From: Micromonospora violae
GTDB taxonomy: Bacteria > Actinomycetota > Actinomycetes > Mycobacteriales > Micromonosporaceae
Reading direction: 5' to 3'
Assembly: GCF_004217135.1 (NCBI RefSeq)
Contig: NZ_SHKK01000001.1
Coordinates: forward strand, 6,820,001-6,884,000
Length of the DNA stretch: 64,000 bases
Shown: positions 36,183 to 44,531 of the stretch, piece after piece
Position numbering within the stretch: the first letter of the stretch is position 1
Layout: each line of letters starts with the position of its first letter
The notes under the pieces: model-generated
Database searches by the model: none
Told to the model about the DNA's origin: nothing
Seen by the model: the letters and a program-made list of their open reading frames with translations, nothing else
Made by a program: the position numbers and the translations under genes

Positions 36183-36773
36183 TCAGCCGGCCAGGGCGTC
36201 GCCGACCGCCTCGACCAGGTCGTCACGGGCCCGGGCGACCCGGGAACGGATGGTGCCCACCGGCACTCCCTCGACGGCGGCCGCCTCGGCGTACGACAGG
36301 CCGAGCAGTTGGGTGAGCACGAACGCGGAGCGCCGCTCGGGGCCGAGCCGGCGGACCAGGTCGGCGGCACCGAGCTGGCCGGCCGGGTCGGGGTGCGGTC
36401 GGTCGGTGTACGCGTTCGCGGCGAGGCGCTCGTCGAGCCGGCGACGCCTGATGACCGTGCGCAGGTGGTCGGCGCAGACCCGCCGGGCGATGCCGAGCAG
36501 CCAGGTGCGGGCGCTGGAGCGACCCGCGAAGGCGGGCAGGGCCCGAAACGCCCGCAGGTACGTCTCCTGGGTGAGGTCGTCGGCGCTGTCCGGGTCGACC
36601 AGGGCGGCGGCGAACCGCCAGACGTCGGCCTGGGTCAGCCGGACGAACGCGCCCTGGGCGGTGGCGTCACCGGCCCGGGCGGTCAGCGCCCACTCGGTTG
36701 CCGGGTCCCGGGCGACCTCGTCGGCCGGCGCGGCCGGGCCGGCGGCACCGGAGTCACGCGGGACAGGGATCAC
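36183..36773 (-). CDS. ECF sigma factor (SigC-like)
   Basis: 196 residues: sigma region 2 (about 40-105: ADDLTQETYLRAFRALPAF, SSARTWLLGIARRVCAD) and region 4 (about 135-190: RRSAFVLTQLLGLSYAEAAA, VPVGTIRSRVARARDDL). No anti-sigma gene is next to it; the downstream membrane proteins might act instead. The context with CopC/CopD and YcnI genes matches SigC-type sigma factors, which in mycobacteria are tied to copper acquisition. GTG start. Divergent from copCD. Confidence 0.88.
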   Translation of the reverse strand: MIPVPRDSGAAGPAAPADEVARDPATEWALTARAGDATAQGAFVRLTQADVWRFAAALVDPDSADDLTQETYLRAFRALPAFAGRSSARTWLLGIARRVCADHLRTVIRRRRLDERLAANAYTDRPHPDPAGQLGAADLVRRLGPERRSAFVLTQLLGLSYAEAAAVEGVPVGTIRSRVARARDDLVEAVGDALAG

Positions 36774-36845
36774 GACAAACCAGGTTACGCGGCACCCGGC
36801 ACCGCGTTAGGGTCGTTCGGCCCTTGGATGGTCTGCGCCACGTCG

Positions 36846-36893
36846 GGAACTTTTCCCCACCCCGGGCCGACTACCAGTTCATGACGTGTGAAC
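36846..36893 (+). promoter_or_regulatory. Putative ECF-type promoter and palindrome upstream of the CopC-CopD gene
   Basis: GGAAC (36846-36850), 17-nt spacer, CGAC (36868-36871): the usual shape of an ECF promoter reading toward the CopC-CopD gene. Immediately downstream the palindrome GTTCA-N7-TGAAC (36877-36893) could bind a repressor. The divergent ECF sigma gene makes itself the obvious candidate activator. Confidence 0.45.
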
Positions 36894-36945
36894 ACGGCAG
36901 CGACCACCCCCCTCGGGTCGCCGAAAGGGACACCCATCGGCGACC

Positions 36946-38613
36946 ATGGCCGGCATGACTGTCGCCCCCCGCCGTTGGGCCGCCCGGTTGGCCGCAGCCG
37001 CCGGCCTCCTGGTCACCGTCGTGGCCTTGTTGATCGCGCCAGCCACGCCCGCCAGCGCCCACGCGGTGCTGCAGAGCAGCAGTCCGGCCGCCGCGTCCAT
37101 CGTGCCGAACGGGCCGTCCGAGGTGGTCCTCACGTTCAGCGAGTCGGTCCGCAAGGTGCCCGGCAAGATCCGGGTCATCGCCCCGGACGGGTCCCGGGCC
37201 GACCGGGGCGAACCGTCGTTCGGTGACGCTGTGGTGACCATCCCGGTGGACCCGGCCGGTGCCCGGGGCACCTACCTGGTCAGCTTCCGGGTGATCTCCG
37301 CCGACAGTCATCCGGTCTCCGGGGCGTTCACCTACTCGGTCGGCGCACCCTCGACCCCGCCGGTCGACTCGGGTACGGACAGCCGCGCCAACCCGGTGGT
37401 GGAGACGGCGGTGAAGGTGGCCCGTTTCCTCGGTTACCTCGGCCTGGTGCTGCTGGTCGGTCCGGCGTTGGTGCTCGCTGCGCTCTGGCCCCAGCGGCTC
37501 TCCCGGCGGGGGCCGACCCGGCTGGCCTGGACCGGCCTCGGTCTGGTGGCCGTCGCCACCCTCGCGGACCTGTGGTTGCAGGTGCCCTACACGGCTGGCG
37601 GTGGTCTCTTCGACGTCACCGGCGAGGGGTTCGGCAGTGTGTTCGGCAGTTCCTTCGGGGCCGCCCACCTGATCCGACTCGGCCTGCTGGCGGCGTCCGT
37701 CTTCCTGCTGCGTCCGCTGCTGGCCCGCCCCGCCGGCCGGGCGGACGCGATCATCCTGGCCGTGCTCGGCGGCGTCGCCCTGCTGACCTGGCCGTTGGCC
37801 GGGCACGCGGCGGCCTCCCCGGCGCCGGCGGTCTCGGTGGTGGTCGACGCCGTCCACCTGGGCAGCATGGCGGTCTGGCTGGGCGGTCTGCTCATGCTCG
37901 CCGTCTTCCTGCTGCGGCAGGCCGACGAGCGGGAGTTGGGCGCGATCCTGCCGATCTGGTCGCGCTGGGCGGCGCTCGCCGTCTCGGCGCTGCTGCTCGC
38001 CGGCACCGTCCAGGCGTTGATCGAGGTGGCCACCCTGCAGGCGCTCTTCGACACCACGTACGGGCGCTTGCTGCTCGCCAAGATCGGTCTGTTCGCGCTG
38101 GTCATCGCCGTGGCCGCGTACTCCCGGCACCTGGTGCGCAGCCGCGTCGCGGCGCAACGTCCGGTGCCGGTGCGCCGGGCGGCCCTGGTGGAGCTGGCCG
38201 TCACCGTGGTGGTGCTGGCCGTGTCCGCCACGCTCGTGCAGACCACGCCGGCCCGCACCGCCGCGGCCGGCCCCTCCGCTGGGGCCGAGGCCGGCCTCTT
38301 CAGCACCAGGCTGGACAGCCCGCTCGTCACCGTGGAGGTCGAGGTGAGCCCGGCCGAGCGGGGCAACAACTCGGTGCACCTGTACGCGTACGGCAAGGAC
38401 AACCAGCCGCTGCTGGTCGCGGAGTGGAAGGCGACCGTCGCGCTGCCCTCGGCCGGGATCGAGCCGATCGAGGTGCCGTTGCTGAGGTTGACGGACAGCC
38501 ACGCCTACGGCGACATCAGCCTGCCGGCCGCCGGTGAGTGGCAACTGAAGATCACCGCCCGTACGACCGACATCGACCAGGCCACGGTGACCGCCACCGT
38601 GCCCATCCGTTAG
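36946..38613 (+). CDS. CopC-CopD fusion, copper resistance/uptake membrane protein
   Basis: 555 residues. Signal peptide ending ATPASA, then His1 of the mature chain (HAVLQSSSPAAAS) starting a CopC domain (about 38-135) with the second copper-ligand region SADSHPVSGAF; a CopD domain follows with about eight membrane helices (about 150-440), and a YtkA-like extracytoplasmic tail (about 460-555). Such fusions bind Cu(II) outside and are implicated in copper import. Start at 36946 or 36955; neither has a strong SD. Confidence 0.92.
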   Translation: MAGMTVAPRRWAARLAAAAGLLVTVVALLIAPATPASAHAVLQSSSPAAASIVPNGPSEVVLTFSESVRKVPGKIRVIAPDGSRADRGEPSFGDAVVTIPVDPAGARGTYLVSFRVISADSHPVSGAFTYSVGAPSTPPVDSGTDSRANPVVETAVKVARFLGYLGLVLLVGPALVLAALWPQRLSRRGPTRLAWTGLGLVAVATLADLWLQVPYTAGGGLFDVTGEGFGSVFGSSFGAAHLIRLGLLAASVFLLRPLLARPAGRADAIILAVLGGVALLTWPLAGHAAASPAPAVSVVVDAVHLGSMAVWLGGLLMLAVFLLRQADERELGAILPIWSRWAALAVSALLLAGTVQALIEVATLQALFDTTYGRLLLAKIGLFALVIAVAAYSRHLVRSRVAAQRPVPVRRAALVELAVTVVVLAVSATLVQTTPARTAAAGPSAGAEAGLFSTRLDSPLVTVEVEVSPAERGNNSVHLYAYGKDNQPLLVAEWKATVALPSAGIEPIEVPLLRLTDSHAYGDISLPAAGEWQLKITARTTDIDQATVTATVPIR

Positions 38614-38630
38614 AGAGGTTCGCGAACCCC

Positions 38631-39365
38631 ATGACCGGATTCCGGCGTACCGCAACCGCCGCTGCCGCCCTGGCGTTCACCGCCGCCGCCACCGCTGTGT
38701 TCGGCTTCGCCGGACCGGCGTCGGCGCACGTCACGGTGAACCCGAAGGAGGCGACCCAGGGCGGTTACGCCCGCCTGGCGTTCCGGGTGCCCAACGAGAG
38801 CGACACCGCCTCGACCACCAAGCTGGAGGTGGTGCTCCCGGAGAACGCCCCGGTCGGCTCGGTGTCGACGATGCCGGTGCCGGGTTGGACGGTCACCACG
38901 GAGAAGCGCAAGGTGGACCCGCCAATCGAGGTGCACGGCAGTCAGCTCACCGAGGCGATCTCCAAGATCACGTGGACGGCCGCCGGCGACGCGGGTGTGA
39001 AGCCGGGGCAGTTCCAGGAGTTCCCGGTCTCGTTGGGCCCACTGCCGCAGGTCGACTCGATGGTCTTCAAGACCCTGCAGACCTACTCGGACGGCAACAT
39101 CTCGCGTTGGATCGACGAGCCGGCGCCGGGCGCCGAGGAGCCGGATCACCCGGCGCCGGTGCTCACCCTGGCCGCCGCCGCGACGCCGGCGGGTTCGACC
39201 GCGCCGACCGCTGCCGTCGCGTCGCCCGACGACGACGGCGACGACGACGGCAACGGGCTCGCGGTCGGCCTCGGTGTGGCCGGTCTCGTCGCCGGCCTGG
39301 CCGGCCTGGTGCTGGGCGGGCTGGCGTTCGCGCGTACCCGCCGGGAGCCGGTCGCCAAGGCCTGA
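38631..39365 (+). CDS. YcnI/DUF1775 copper-binding protein
   Basis: 244 residues: signal peptide ending PASA, mature N-terminal His (HVTVNPKEATQGG), the YcnI domain (about 35-165) with VPGWTV (conserved Trp) and QFQEFPVSLG, an Asp-rich linker, and a C-terminal membrane helix. The mature His plus an internal acidic residue and Trp form the single Cu(II) site of YcnI proteins. 17 nt after the CopC-CopD gene, so co-transcribed; a strong terminator follows. Confidence 0.92.
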   Translation: MTGFRRTATAAAALAFTAAATAVFGFAGPASAHVTVNPKEATQGGYARLAFRVPNESDTASTTKLEVVLPENAPVGSVSTMPVPGWTVTTEKRKVDPPIEVHGSQLTEAISKITWTAAGDAGVKPGQFQEFPVSLGPLPQVDSMVFKTLQTYSDGNISRWIDEPAPGAEEPDHPAPVLTLAAAATPAGSTAPTAAVASPDDDGDDDGNGLAVGLGVAGLVAGLAGLVLGGLAFARTRREPVAKA

Positions 39366-39380
39366 CCCCCCGTCTCACCC

Positions 39381-39418
39381 GCTGGCCCGCCGGATCATCC
39401 GGCGGGCCAGCGCGCTTT
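39381..39418 (+). terminator. Terminator after the copper operon
   Basis: 14-bp perfect stem GCTGGCCCGCCGGA / TCCGGCGGGCCAGC with a 3-nt loop TCA, followed by GCGCTTTT. Confidence 0.92.
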
Positions 39419-39510
39419 TCCGAGTCGGTGCCGGCCGTGCCGTGGATATCCCCTGATCAGACGGGCTACGTCGGTAAGGTCGGCCGGGTATTTGGCTACG
39501 GAGGGGGACG

Positions 39511-40521
39511 GTGCGGATGCGGTTCGTGCGGGTGATCGCCGGAGTGCTGCTGTTGGTCGTGGGAATTCCGGCGCTGTTCGCCGGTGGCGGGCTGTGGCTG
39601 GTGACCCGTCACGCCGACCCCGGCGGAGCCTTCACCGCCCGTTTCGAGACGGTCCGCACACCGGGTCACGCGGTCGTCGTCACCGACCTGGATCGACTCC
39701 TGCGGCAGGAGGCGTCCTTCGCGCGTACCGCACAGACCCGGCTGCGACTGGACGCCCGCGGCGCGGGCGGCCCGGCCTTCGTCGGGTTGGCGCCCACCGC
39801 CGAGGTGCGGAACTGGCTGGACGCGGTCCCGCACGCCACGGTCCGCCGGGTGGCGCTGGCCCGGGGGCCGCTGCCGGTCCGGCTTGACCCGGCCGGCCCG
39901 GTCGCGGACACCCCGGGCGCCGCGACGGCCGGCGGGCCGGTCACGCCGCTGGGCCAACCCTTCTGGGTACGCGAGGGGATCGGCTCCCTGGAGTGGAGCG
40001 CGGACGACCTCGCCGACCAACCCATGAGCCTGGTGGTGATGCGCCCCGACGGGGAGGCAGACCTGGCCCTGGACCTGCGCGCCGAACTGCGGGCCGAGTG
40101 GACCGGCCCGGCCACCTGGGGCCTGCTGGCCGTCGGCGTGCTGCTGGTGGTGTGCGCGGCGCTGCTCCTGCTGCGACCGCTGCGCCCACGTGAGGTGATC
40201 TTCGTGGTCGAGCCGGATCAGGTGCCGGTGCTCGCCGGCCGCCTCGGAGTCACCTCGCTGAGTGGCCTGGGCCTGCGGCAACCCGAGTCGACCCCGCCGT
40301 TGCCGCGCCGACAACTCGCGCCGGTCGGCGCGGCGGAACGGCCCCGGTCGGCGATCGGCGCCGAACCGGCGCGCGCCGCCACCCTCGCCGACCTGGACGA
40401 GCCGGTCCGGCTGCCCCGCCCACCGGAGGTGACGCTGAGTCTCGCGTGGCCGCCGGCCGCCGGGGACGACACCACGGCCCGGCCGGTGGCGGTCCTACCG
40501 GGCGACGGGCCTACCGGCTGA
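39511..40521 (+). CDS. Two-pass membrane protein, unknown function
   Basis: 336 residues: an N-terminal membrane helix (about 8-30), an extracytoplasmic domain of about 165 residues, a second helix (about 207-227) and a cytosolic Pro-rich tail of about 105 residues. No family recognised. GTG 39511 is 3 nt after GAGGGGGA; ATG 39517 is the alternative. Stands alone between two terminators. Confidence 0.75.
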   Translation: MRMRFVRVIAGVLLLVVGIPALFAGGGLWLVTRHADPGGAFTARFETVRTPGHAVVVTDLDRLLRQEASFARTAQTRLRLDARGAGGPAFVGLAPTAEVRNWLDAVPHATVRRVALARGPLPVRLDPAGPVADTPGAATAGGPVTPLGQPFWVREGIGSLEWSADDLADQPMSLVVMRPDGEADLALDLRAELRAEWTGPATWGLLAVGVLLVVCAALLLLRPLRPREVIFVVEPDQVPVLAGRLGVTSLSGLGLRQPESTPPLPRRQLAPVGAAERPRSAIGAEPARAATLADLDEPVRLPRPPEVTLSLAWPPAAGDDTTARPVAVLPGDGPTG

Positions 40522-40552
40522 CGGCCGGGGCCACGGCGGTGGGTGAAACGGC

Positions 40553-40589
40553 GAGTGGCCCGCCGCGCTGCCGACGCGGAGGGCCACTC
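40553..40589. terminator. Terminator between convergent genes
   Basis: Arms GAGTGGCCC (40553-40561) and GGGCCACTC (40581-40589), with an inner stem CCGCG/CGCGG. Confidence 0.8.
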
Positions 40590-40641
40590 TCACCGGGGGA
40601 TCGGTGCTACCCGAGCGACGCTTGAGGTAGGTGAGGACAGA

Positions 40642-41925
40642 TTAGCGCCGAACATGGCTACTCGGGAGGTCTGTCCATTTGATGCGATTTTCGGCACCTG
40701 GCCCCGAGCGGACCGGCAACGCCACCAGCAGCAGCAGACTGAGCAGCACGTAGGTGTTCTGTAGGACGAAGTCCACCGGGTCGTGGGTGCGGACCGGTCC
40801 CGCGCCCCAGGCCTGGAACGTCACCACGCCGTAGATGGTCAGGGCGGTGACGCCCAGCGCGAGCCCGCCCAGCCACCAACGGCGACGTGCCTCGTCCGGG
40901 CGGTCGGCGCTCAACGCCGCGTCAGCGAGCAGCACCACCGCCGGCACGAACCAGTAGATGTGGTGGGTCCAGGTGATCGGGCTCGCCAGGGAACCGACCA
41001 ACCCGGTCAACGTCAGGCCCGTCAACGGGTCACCGGCCCGCGCCGCGCGGGCGGCCCGCCACAGCCCGTACGCGGCGACCACGGCGACCACCAGCAGCCA
41101 GAGCAACCGGTCCGGCTTCGCCGGCTCGGTGAACCGGCTGAGCAGGCCGAACAGCGACTGGTTGCCGACGATGTCGGTGCGCCCCACCCGTTCGGTGGTC
41201 CACAACTCGTGCGTCCAGAACCGCCACGAGTCGCTGGGGGCGATCGCCGCCGCGAGCAGGGTCGCCGCCGCCGCGGTCACGCTCGCCACCACCGCGGCCC
41301 GCCAGCGCCGGGTGGCCAGCAGGTACACGATGAAGATGCCGGGAAAGAGCTTGAGGGCCGTCGCCAGCCCCACGCCCACCCCGGCCCAGCGTCGTGCCTG
41401 CGGTACGGCGAACAGCAGATCGGCCAGGATCAGCACGACCAGCAGCATGTTGATCTGGCCGAAGGTGATCGTCTCCCGGATGCTCTCCACCGCCAGCACC
41501 AGCAGTACGGCGGCGACCAGGGTGAACGTTCGCGGCAACCGGTGTCGGGCGATCACCGGCGCCACCAGCCACCGGGTGGTCAACACCACGGCCAGCACGG
41601 TGAGCACCGTGAAGATCGCCACGGTGACGCCGAGCCGCAGCAGCCCGAACGGCCACAGCAGCAGCGCGCTGAACGGCGGGTAGGTGAAGTACAGCTCACC
41701 CTGCACCCGGTCCGGTTGGACGTAGTCGTAGAGCGGGTGACCGACGCGCCACCAGTCCATCGCGGACATGTAGATCTTGAGGTCGAAGAAGTTGTGCACC
41801 AGGCCAGGCAGGTAGAGCGCCGGCAGCACCGCGCTGAGGGCCACCACCGCGACCAGACGACGCACCGTACGGCCGCCGGGATCGTCTTCGGTGACGGCGG
41901 GCGGTGCGACGGGTTCTGCTGGCAC
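40642..41925 (-). CDS. GT87-family mannosyltransferase-like membrane protein
   Basis: 427 residues with about ten membrane helices. GT-C fold signature: an acidic residue in the first outer loop (HNFFDLKIYMSAMDWW), YFTYPPFSALL and FGQINMLLVVLILADL, typical of DUF2029/GT87 polyprenol-phosphate-mannose-dependent alpha-mannosyltransferases (PimE relatives). Probably extends mannosylated lipids or glycans on the outer membrane face. Divergent from orn with 72 bp between starts. Confidence 0.87.
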   Translation of the reverse strand: MPAEPVAPPAVTEDDPGGRTVRRLVAVVALSAVLPALYLPGLVHNFFDLKIYMSAMDWWRVGHPLYDYVQPDRVQGELYFTYPPFSALLLWPFGLLRLGVTVAIFTVLTVLAVVLTTRWLVAPVIARHRLPRTFTLVAAVLLVLAVESIRETITFGQINMLLVVLILADLLFAVPQARRWAGVGVGLATALKLFPGIFIVYLLATRRWRAAVVASVTAAAATLLAAAIAPSDSWRFWTHELWTTERVGRTDIVGNQSLFGLLSRFTEPAKPDRLLWLLVVAVVAAYGLWRAARAARAGDPLTGLTLTGLVGSLASPITWTHHIYWFVPAVVLLADAALSADRPDEARRRWWLGGLALGVTALTIYGVVTFQAWGAGPVRTHDPVDFVLQNTYVLLSLLLLVALPVRSGPGAENRIKWTDLPSSHVRR

Positions 41926-41985
41926 CCCGAAACCCTAGCGGGCCGGCCCGCCGAGAGCGCGCAGCCGCGGGGCGTGGGCTGCGCG

Positions 41986-41991
41986 TAGGCT
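41986..41991 (+). promoter_or_regulatory. Leaderless -10 element of orn
   Basis: TAGGCT (TANNNT) ends 6 nt before the orn GTG, with no Shine-Dalgarno in between; no clear -35. Confidence 0.4.
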
Positions 41992-41997
41992 GTCCCG

Positions 41998-42588
41998 GTG
42001 GCTGATCTCCTCGTCTGGATCGACTGTGAGATGACTGGGTTGGACCTCGGCAGGGACAAACTGATCGAGGTTGCGGCACTGGTCACCGATCCCGACCTCA
42101 ACGTGCTGGGTGATGGGGTCGACGTGGTCATCCACGCCGACGAGGCGGCACTGGAGGGGATGCCGGAGATCGTGCAGACCATGCACGCCAAGTCCGGCCT
42201 CACCGAGGAGGTCCGCCGGTCGGCGGTCACCCTCGCCGAGGCCGAGGACCTGGTCCTGGAGTACGTGCGCACCTTCGTCAAGGATCCGCGTACGGCCCCG
42301 TTGTGCGGCAACTCGATCGCCACCGACCGGGGCTTCATCGCCCGGGACATGCCCCGCCTCGACGCGCACCTGCACTACCGGATGATCGACGTGTCGTCGA
42401 TCAAGGAACTCTGCCGTCGCTGGTACCCCCGGGTGTACTTCGGCCAGCCGCAGAAGGGCCTCGCGCACCGGGCACTGGCCGACATCCGGGAGAGCATCCG
42501 GGAGTTGGAGTACTACCGGCGTACGGTCTTCGTTCCGCTGCCCGGCCCGGATGTCGAGACCGCGAAGGCCATCGCCGCCGAACTCTGA
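41998..42588 (+). CDS. orn: Oligoribonuclease (Orn)
   Basis: 196 residues, DEDDh 3'-5' exonuclease that degrades 2-5-nt RNAs, including pGpG from c-di-GMP turnover. Motif [12 protein letters not shown] (Asp9, Glu11), motif [18 protein letters not shown], motif [17 protein letters not shown] start, probably leaderless. Essential in many actinomycetes. Confidence 0.96.
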   Translation: MADLLVWIDCEMTGLDLGRDKLIEVAALVTDPDLNVLGDGVDVVIHADEAALEGMPEIVQTMHAKSGLTEEVRRSAVTLAEAEDLVLEYVRTFVKDPRTAPLCGNSIATDRGFIARDMPRLDAHLHYRMIDVSSIKELCRRWYPRVYFGQPQKGLAHRALADIRESIRELEYYRRTVFVPLPGPDVETAKAIAAEL

Positions 42589-42692
42589 CCCCGGCGGCGC
42601 TGACCGGCAACCCGCTGGACGTGCCTCGCTGTGGTGTGGCTATTATTGGTCCGCACCCCGCCCGGAGCGATCAACCGGGCGACGGCGGCATG

Positions 42693-42768
42693 GTGGCTGT
42701 AGCTCAGTTGGCAGAGCACCGGGTTGTGGTCCCGGTTGTCGTGGGTTCAATTCCCATCAGTCACCCCA
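42693..42768 (+). tRNA. tRNA-His (anticodon GTG)
   Basis: Acceptor GTGGCTG/CAGTCAC, anticodon loop TTGTGGT (GTG at 42726-42728) on stem CCGGG/CCCGG, discriminator C and encoded CCA. A G precedes position 1 (42692), as needed for the G-1:C73 identity pair of tRNA-His. A TATTAT box lies at 42641-42646. Confidence 0.96.
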
Positions 42769-42772
42769 CGGG

Positions 42773-42800
42773 AAAGCCCCCTCTTCGGAGGGGGCTTTCG
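42773..42800 (+). terminator. Terminator of tRNA-His
   Basis: Stem AAAGCCCCCTC / GAGGGGGCTTT around a TTCG tetraloop. Confidence 0.93.
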
Positions 42801-42869
42801 TCGTTTGTCGGGGCCCTCTGGCCTGTTGCTCGGCTGCTCGGCTGGGCAGTGATCGACTCGGGTTTCAGA

Positions 42870-42906
42870 AAACCGGGGCATCCCGCTCGATCGGATGCCC
42901 CGGTTT
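42870..42906 (-). terminator. Terminator of the first L,D-transpeptidase gene
   Basis: Arms AAACCGGGGCATCC (42870-42883) and GGATGCCCCGGTTT (42893-42906) with a 9-nt loop, 23 nt past the stop codon. Confidence 0.9.
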
Positions 42907-42929
42907 CCGGAAACGCGAGTGGATCTAGA

Positions 42930-44219
42930 TCAGGCGGTCGGTGTGGCGGACGGGGTGACCGTCGCGTCCGGGGTCGGCGTGGTGGTGTCCGGGTCGGCCG
43001 GAGGCTCGTACGGAAGGGCGCTGCCCTTGACGTACTCGTCCCAGCTCATGTTCCAGTCGGTCCAGCCGTTGCCGTTCTGCAGCTTGCGCTCGGTGCCCTT
43101 GACCGTGATCGGGTCGCCGATCTGGGTGTTCCTGAAGAGCCAGTCGCCGTTGGCCATCGACACGTTCACGCAACCGTGCGACACGTTCGTGGTGCCCTGC
43201 TGCCCCTCGGACCAGGGTGCCGCGTGGATGAACTCCCCGCCCCAGGTGAGGCGCTGCGCGAAGTCAATCTTGGTGCGGTAGCCCTCCTCCGGGCCCAGCT
43301 CCTCGAACGTGTCGAAGACCGTCTTACGCAGCTTCTCGATCACGACCATGGTGCCGCTCGACGACGGGGTGCTCTTCTTGCCCAGGCTGACCGGGATGGT
43401 CTTGATCACAGCGCCGTTGCGGGTCACCGTCATCCGCTTGGTCTTGTTGTCCACCGTCATGATCAGGGACGCGCCGATCTTGATGTCCACCGAGAGGTCG
43501 GCCCGGCCGTACCAACCCGCACCCATCGGCAGGCCACCGGCCTGCACCCGGTAGGAGACCGTGCTGTTGGGCTTCCAGAACTCCTTCGGCCGGTACCGGA
43601 TCTCGGTGGGGCTGACCCAGTGCCAGATCCCCTCCTGAGCCGGGGTCGAGGTGACCGTCATCCGCCGCTGCACGTCGTCGCGGTAGTCCTCCGGGATGCT
43701 CCGGCTGAACTTCACGATCAGCGGCATGCCCACCCCGACCACCTGGTTGTCGCCGAGGAAGCTGCTCACCCGTACCTGCTTGCCGGGCTTGGCCATGGTG
43801 GTGAAGGTGCTGGTCGCGGTGGCCGGACGCCCGTCGTCCCCGGTGGCGGTCACGGTCGCCGTGTAGCTCGTGCCGTACGCCAGTGCGCCAGCCGGCAGCC
43901 ACGACTTGCCGTCCTTGGCCATGTCGCCTTCGACCACCTTGCCGGCCGCGTCCTTCAGCTCGACAGCGGTCTCCACGGCGTCCTTCGTGGTGAAGGTGAT
44001 GCCGGTGGACGCCGGTACGTCCTTGGCGTCGGCGGCCGGCTCACTGATCGTGGCCGCGGCCTTCGGCGCCGGGGTTTCGCCGCCGCCGTGCCACGAGGAT
44101 GACTTGCCGTCACCGTCGGTGCAGGCGGAGGTGAAGGCCAACGCCACGGCGAGAAGCCCCGCCGCCAACACGCGGCGTCGCCCACCGGGCCTGATCAGCT
44201 GGTTCTGGCTAGCTCGCAT
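42930..44219 (-). CDS. L,D-transpeptidase lipoprotein (Ig-like plus YkuD)
   Basis: 429 residues. Lipobox FTSAC puts the acylated Cys at 33. Two Ig-like regions (about 50-145 and 150-245) precede the YkuD catalytic domain (about 250-380) with His332 (IHAAPWS), His348 and catalytic Cys350 in SHGCVNVS, then a Trp-containing C-terminal subdomain. Makes 3-3 (meso-DAP to meso-DAP) peptidoglycan cross-links, as Ldt(Mt2) does. Start at 44219 chosen for GAGGGA upstream; the frame extends further. Paralogue of the next gene. A TATGAT box at 44311-44316 may be its promoter. Confidence 0.94.
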   Translation of the reverse strand: MRASQNQLIRPGGRRRVLAAGLLAVALAFTSACTDGDGKSSSWHGGGETPAPKAAATISEPAADAKDVPASTGITFTTKDAVETAVELKDAAGKVVEGDMAKDGKSWLPAGALAYGTSYTATVTATGDDGRPATATSTFTTMAKPGKQVRVSSFLGDNQVVGVGMPLIVKFSRSIPEDYRDDVQRRMTVTSTPAQEGIWHWVSPTEIRYRPKEFWKPNSTVSYRVQAGGLPMGAGWYGRADLSVDIKIGASLIMTVDNKTKRMTVTRNGAVIKTIPVSLGKKSTPSSSGTMVVIEKLRKTVFDTFEELGPEEGYRTKIDFAQRLTWGGEFIHAAPWSEGQQGTTNVSHGCVNVSMANGDWLFRNTQIGDPITVKGTERKLQNGNGWTDWNMSWDEYVKGSALPYEPPADPDTTTPTPDATVTPSATPTA

Positions 44220-44531
44220 GAATTCCCTCACAGTCGTGGTCGCTGCCCCATCGTCTCCTACTGACGCGCCAGAGCCGGCCCCGGTTGCCGAGGGTGAACC
44301 GAAACACGCCATCATAGTGTCCGAATTCTGCTACTAGTCGGCGTTTCGTGAGTCTGGTTCGGACTGCGGAGGGTCGCCGCGCCGTCGTCGGGTGACGGGA
44401 CTGCAAGGGTACGCGCCGCGCTGCTGTGCGGCAGCGCGTCCAGCGCCGGCCCCGCCAACGGCAGGGCCGGCGCGTACGAGACCGCCGGCGTCGCGGACGA
44501 GCGTGCCCGGCAACGGACCGGGCGCGGGCGC
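44220..44531. other. 312-bp region between the two L,D-transpeptidase genes
   Basis: Contains a minus-strand TATGAT (44311-44316) that could serve the downstream transpeptidase gene, and a hairpin CGCGCTGC/GCAGCGCG (44417-44438) that may terminate the upstream one. No gene seen. Confidence 0.5.
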
